Shown here: one piece after another, positions 60,691 through 64,000 of the stretch
Layout: each line of letters opens with the position of its first letter
Numbering within the stretch: the first letter of the stretch is position 1
Source: Temnopleurus reevesii
Taxonomy: Eukaryota > Echinodermata > Echinoidea > Temnopleuroida > Temnopleuridae
DNA: 64,000 nucleotides
Direction: 5' to 3'
Assembly: GCA_036244855.1 (NCBI GenBank)
Contig: BQKZ01001349.1
Location: forward strand, 37,234 to 101,233
Notes under the pieces: generated by a model
The model's input: only the letters and a program-made list of their open reading frames with translations
The model's database searches: none
What the model was told of the DNA's origin: nothing
Made by a program: the position numbers and the translations under genes

Positions 60691-63518
60691 CAAAATGGAA
60701 CTACACTTTAAATCAACACCTCTTTGTTCATGTAAAAAGAGAGCATTGTTTGAAACATTTGTCTAAACTCAAACAAAACGGAAACAAATTGGAAATATCA
60801 ACTTGTGCTTTGATGCTTCACTATGAACTCATCTAAGAGTGCACTGCTTGAAACTGCAGAAATCACCAATATTTTGTTATCATTGATGACAAATGAACCA
60901 CATACCCACTCATGTTGGCTCAACATACAATCAATCCATCACAATTCTTCTGGTTAATTGCCATCACAGTTCCATCAGAGGCTTATCAGGACATGACTCT
61001 ATCTTTAAGATCATCTTCTTGTCAAAAGTAATTTGAACAATTACTTGGGATAGAATGGGGGCACTTGTTCATATCAATAGTAGTTCAGACAACCTTCAGA
61101 TTGCTCATTGTATAGCATCATCTTATCATCAAATACCATCCTTGATCACTGAGAGTTTACACTCAGTGCTATTGTGTTCATCAACTCTGTTATAAGGTCT
61201 TAATAGACCACTTTTGTAATGTATTCAAATTTTATGCACGCTCCTTTGTCAAACAAACAAGTACAAACTAGTTGCTCACCTGATATTAAATAATCGCATT
61301 TAAATAGCAGGAATCCAGATAGCATGCAGTGGTTGTTGCCAAGTTGGTCATGCTACAACAGTTGTCCAACCTAGCAACATGAATGTATGCAACAAGCATT
61401 CTGACTGTTGTATTCTCATTATTTTCTGACAGCTGAATACATAGTTCGTTTAATTGAGGTTAATCAGAATGGTACCATTTATAGGCAAACTGAAATCTAA
61501 CAAAACATAACTTTTTGTGCTTTAAAATTTGTGGCAACTTTCTCTTCTTTCTTCATCTCCTTTTTAAGAAAAAAAAAATCCTTGATAACTATCACATTTG
61601 ATTGAATGACTAGATTGTGATGGTATTTTTTTAATGATTGGTCGAAATGAATTCAAATCTTAATGACCAAGGATGAGGTTATTTTTCTTTCCAATTTCAA
61701 ATCAGCTCTTTGAGGTAAAGCAGCTTGAGTATATATGGCCTAGCAGAGATTAGATAATCAATCAAGGGATAAAATAAAGCCTTGCTCTTTGTCAGAATTC
61801 CTGATGGAATAATCTTGGCTTTAGGTCAGTCATGCATACACAAAGACTGTCAAGGACTGGTTCACATGCATGCAACCTGCCAAGAAGGAAGTCTTACAAC
61901 TTACAATGTTAATAAGTTTGTTTATCGAGATTAAAAGACCCGATTCACATTCTGGTCATAGATTGATAGTTAACTATGAAATCAAGATGAAAAATATCCT
62001 TTGAAGAAAACAATCTAACATTACCTTCGGTCAGATGAGACAACCTTGCTTCTGACATGACTACAACTTAAAGAGATATTAAACATTCAAACTTTGTTCT
62101 TTCAACTGTATATTCCTGAGAAATAAGGTTGTTTACATCATTCTAAGGATTAACAAAATTGTAAAAAACCCTCAACATAAAAGATAAAATCTAATCCACG
62201 ACTTTTGCAAAACAGAACGGTATTAATGGTAATATTTATTGATTTCTAACATCTGTATACAATAAGGGGAAAGACTTATAATTTCTCATTTGGAATAATG
62301 CTCTACACTTAAGTTAACAAGTTAACAAGTTGTAACAATTTAACAAAATTGGAGCTGTAATGTTAGAATCTTAGTGTGTTTCAAAGTTAGATTAACCCAA
62401 ATTTCCAAATCATTCTTGCTGCAAATGATCCACAAACCTTCACAAGTGTAATATCTCATCCAGATGGCCTATATGCTGTCACCACGCATTCAAACCCCCT
62501 CCAGTTAAATTAACAAAGGCCTACATTTTCTTTAAAAAATGAGAATCGTCAAGAACGTTTGGTCGAGGTTGGATAAGACAGTCAATCAATCAGTGATGAG
62601 GACATCTATCTTGACATCACCCAGGATACAAACAAAGCTCCTCTAATCAGTAAAAGGAAGCATCCTCAAATTGGCATGGGTCAATGGAGAAAAATCTATG
62701 CATTTCTTATACTCTTGAGTTGATCTAGATGAATCAAATTGGCTGAGGACTGTCCGTCTTACTTTTCAAAGAATTCATGACAATGTCGCTAGACTCAGGA
62801 AATAATGAATAATTGCAAAAAGGTCTACAAAAAAGGGGGATGATCATTATGACAGGTGATAAAAATGTAGCAGTCATCTTGCAAAGTTTGTCTGTGTACC
62901 ACATGTAAATAGCATATTAGGTTTTCGCATAAAATGCAAAATGCTAGTAGAGATGCAGTAATTGCATCATTTGATTATGCCTTAAAAGGACGGTCATAAA
63001 TAAAAAACCTAGCTTTTCAAAACTAACATATTGAAAGGCATAACATGGTGAATTATTAGCGGAGAACCAATTCAGAATGGAGGAATTAATCTCCAAGAAA
63101 AGCCTGCTTTCACAGCCTTCTGCCCTTATATCAATTATAATGTGCTTACAATCAACCGTACTTGATCAAATTTGACATCATCATTTGTATTTATTTGATA
63201 TCAATCCAACATGTGATTCTAAAGTCATGCCAGTGTAATCCTCAGAGGATATTGACATTATGCCAACCTAGGGTCATAGGAAACAATAAAACAAATTAAG
63301 GAAATTATAAAAAGTCTAACATTTTTCAGATGCCATTCTTCTGTCTCATAATGGATGCTCTATTATATTACAAGAAATGTCAGAATCAAATAGAATGATA
63401 ACTTCATCATTTCACTATTGCTAGTATTCTGATCATTTAAATTGAAACCTGACTTTGGTTTAGTCATTTAGTCAGAGATTTTCATATGTTAAACCATGGA
63501 TCTAAAAACAATGACTTA
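60691..63518. other. no gene recognised
   Basis: AT-rich, low in repeats, with only short frames. Its even composition would fit a long UTR or intron of a neighbouring gene, but nothing decides this. Confidence 0.4.
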
Positions 63519-63714
63519 GGGGGTGTTGCTGCAAATTTGCAATTGACCGTAAATCAACTCCAATCCACTTAGAAATTGGAACACGTATTTTCATTTGCTT
63601 CATTCGCCCACAGTCTGTGCTTTTGACAAGATGCCCATGGAACAATGAATCTGATTAATGCTTTCTGATCAACTCCAACTTACTTGCAATTGATCACAAC
63701 TTTGTAGCAACATC
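63519..63714. mobile_element. family-1 MITE, diverged
   Basis: The left end GGGGGTGTTGCTGCAAAT is preceded by TTA, and the right end is TGTAGCAACATC. The interior is GC-poorer than other copies, so this is probably an older insertion. Confidence 0.6.
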
Positions 63715-64000
63715 TAGAGGCATACACTGCCCATATTCTAAAAACCATATCTTCAAGATATCATAAAGAACTAGAAAAAACGATGACAATGGAACAAGAT
63801 CGGTTTATTATTTCTATTGATGGACAGAGGTTGATAGAATTAATATGATTTCTACAATTTTGTTTATGTATCATTCTACCATGTATTTTTGTGATTCTTG
63901 ATTATATATTGTTTAAGAGAAAATTAGAATACAGATTTTATTGAAAAAAAAAAAAAAATCTTCAAGATATACTTCATCAAATTGTTGGTAGGAAATTAAT

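Overview
This window is animal (eukaryotic) nuclear DNA from a draft short-read assembly, most likely an echinoderm. It is AT-rich, its coding exons are short and lie far apart with GT/AG boundaries, and most of the sequence is microsatellites, foldback (MITE-like) elements and tRNA-derived SINEs. The SINEs at 30.55 and 32.6 kb resemble elements I associate with sea urchins and sea stars. That placement is an inference from memory and not a database result.

I can support one gene. It is a plus-strand, secreted EMI-domain collagen of the EMID1/COL26A1 type. Seven exons at 21058-21222, 34899-34996, 38012-38064, 39759-40062, 40479-40546, 46205-46292 and 46782-47212 join in frame to 401 codons plus stop. 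In order they encode an EMI domain (seven cysteines), a short Cys-containing coiled coil, an interrupted Gly-X-Y tract, a second coiled coil and a Pro/Ser/Gly/Asp-rich tail with two RGD motifs. The signal-peptide exon was not found. It lies upstream of 21058 or outside the window.

Layout: 1-21057 is upstream sequence or intron 1, holding foldback elements, a collapsed-haplotype duplication (2.6-5.1 kb) and a tandem array of about 300-bp units with tRNA-like pol III A and B boxes (14.5-19.5 kb). 21058-47212 is the gene. 47385-50470 is a second haplotype copy of its 3' end, including a Nextera junction adapter and a 191-N gap. 50471-64000 is AT-rich with further MITEs, an ATC microsatellite, another haplotype duplication (55.8-58.5 kb) and a roughly 210-245 bp tandem array (58.85-60.7 kb).

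Six segments are followed by exactly one N and then by a diverged copy of themselves. This is the signature of unmerged haplotypes in a highly heterozygous diploid, so distances and copy numbers here are inflated. I found no undescribed multi-gene system. The most interesting biology is the RGD-bearing tail, the decayed duplicates of the coiled-coil exon, a MITE present in one haplotype and absent from the other, and the tRNA-like tandem array.
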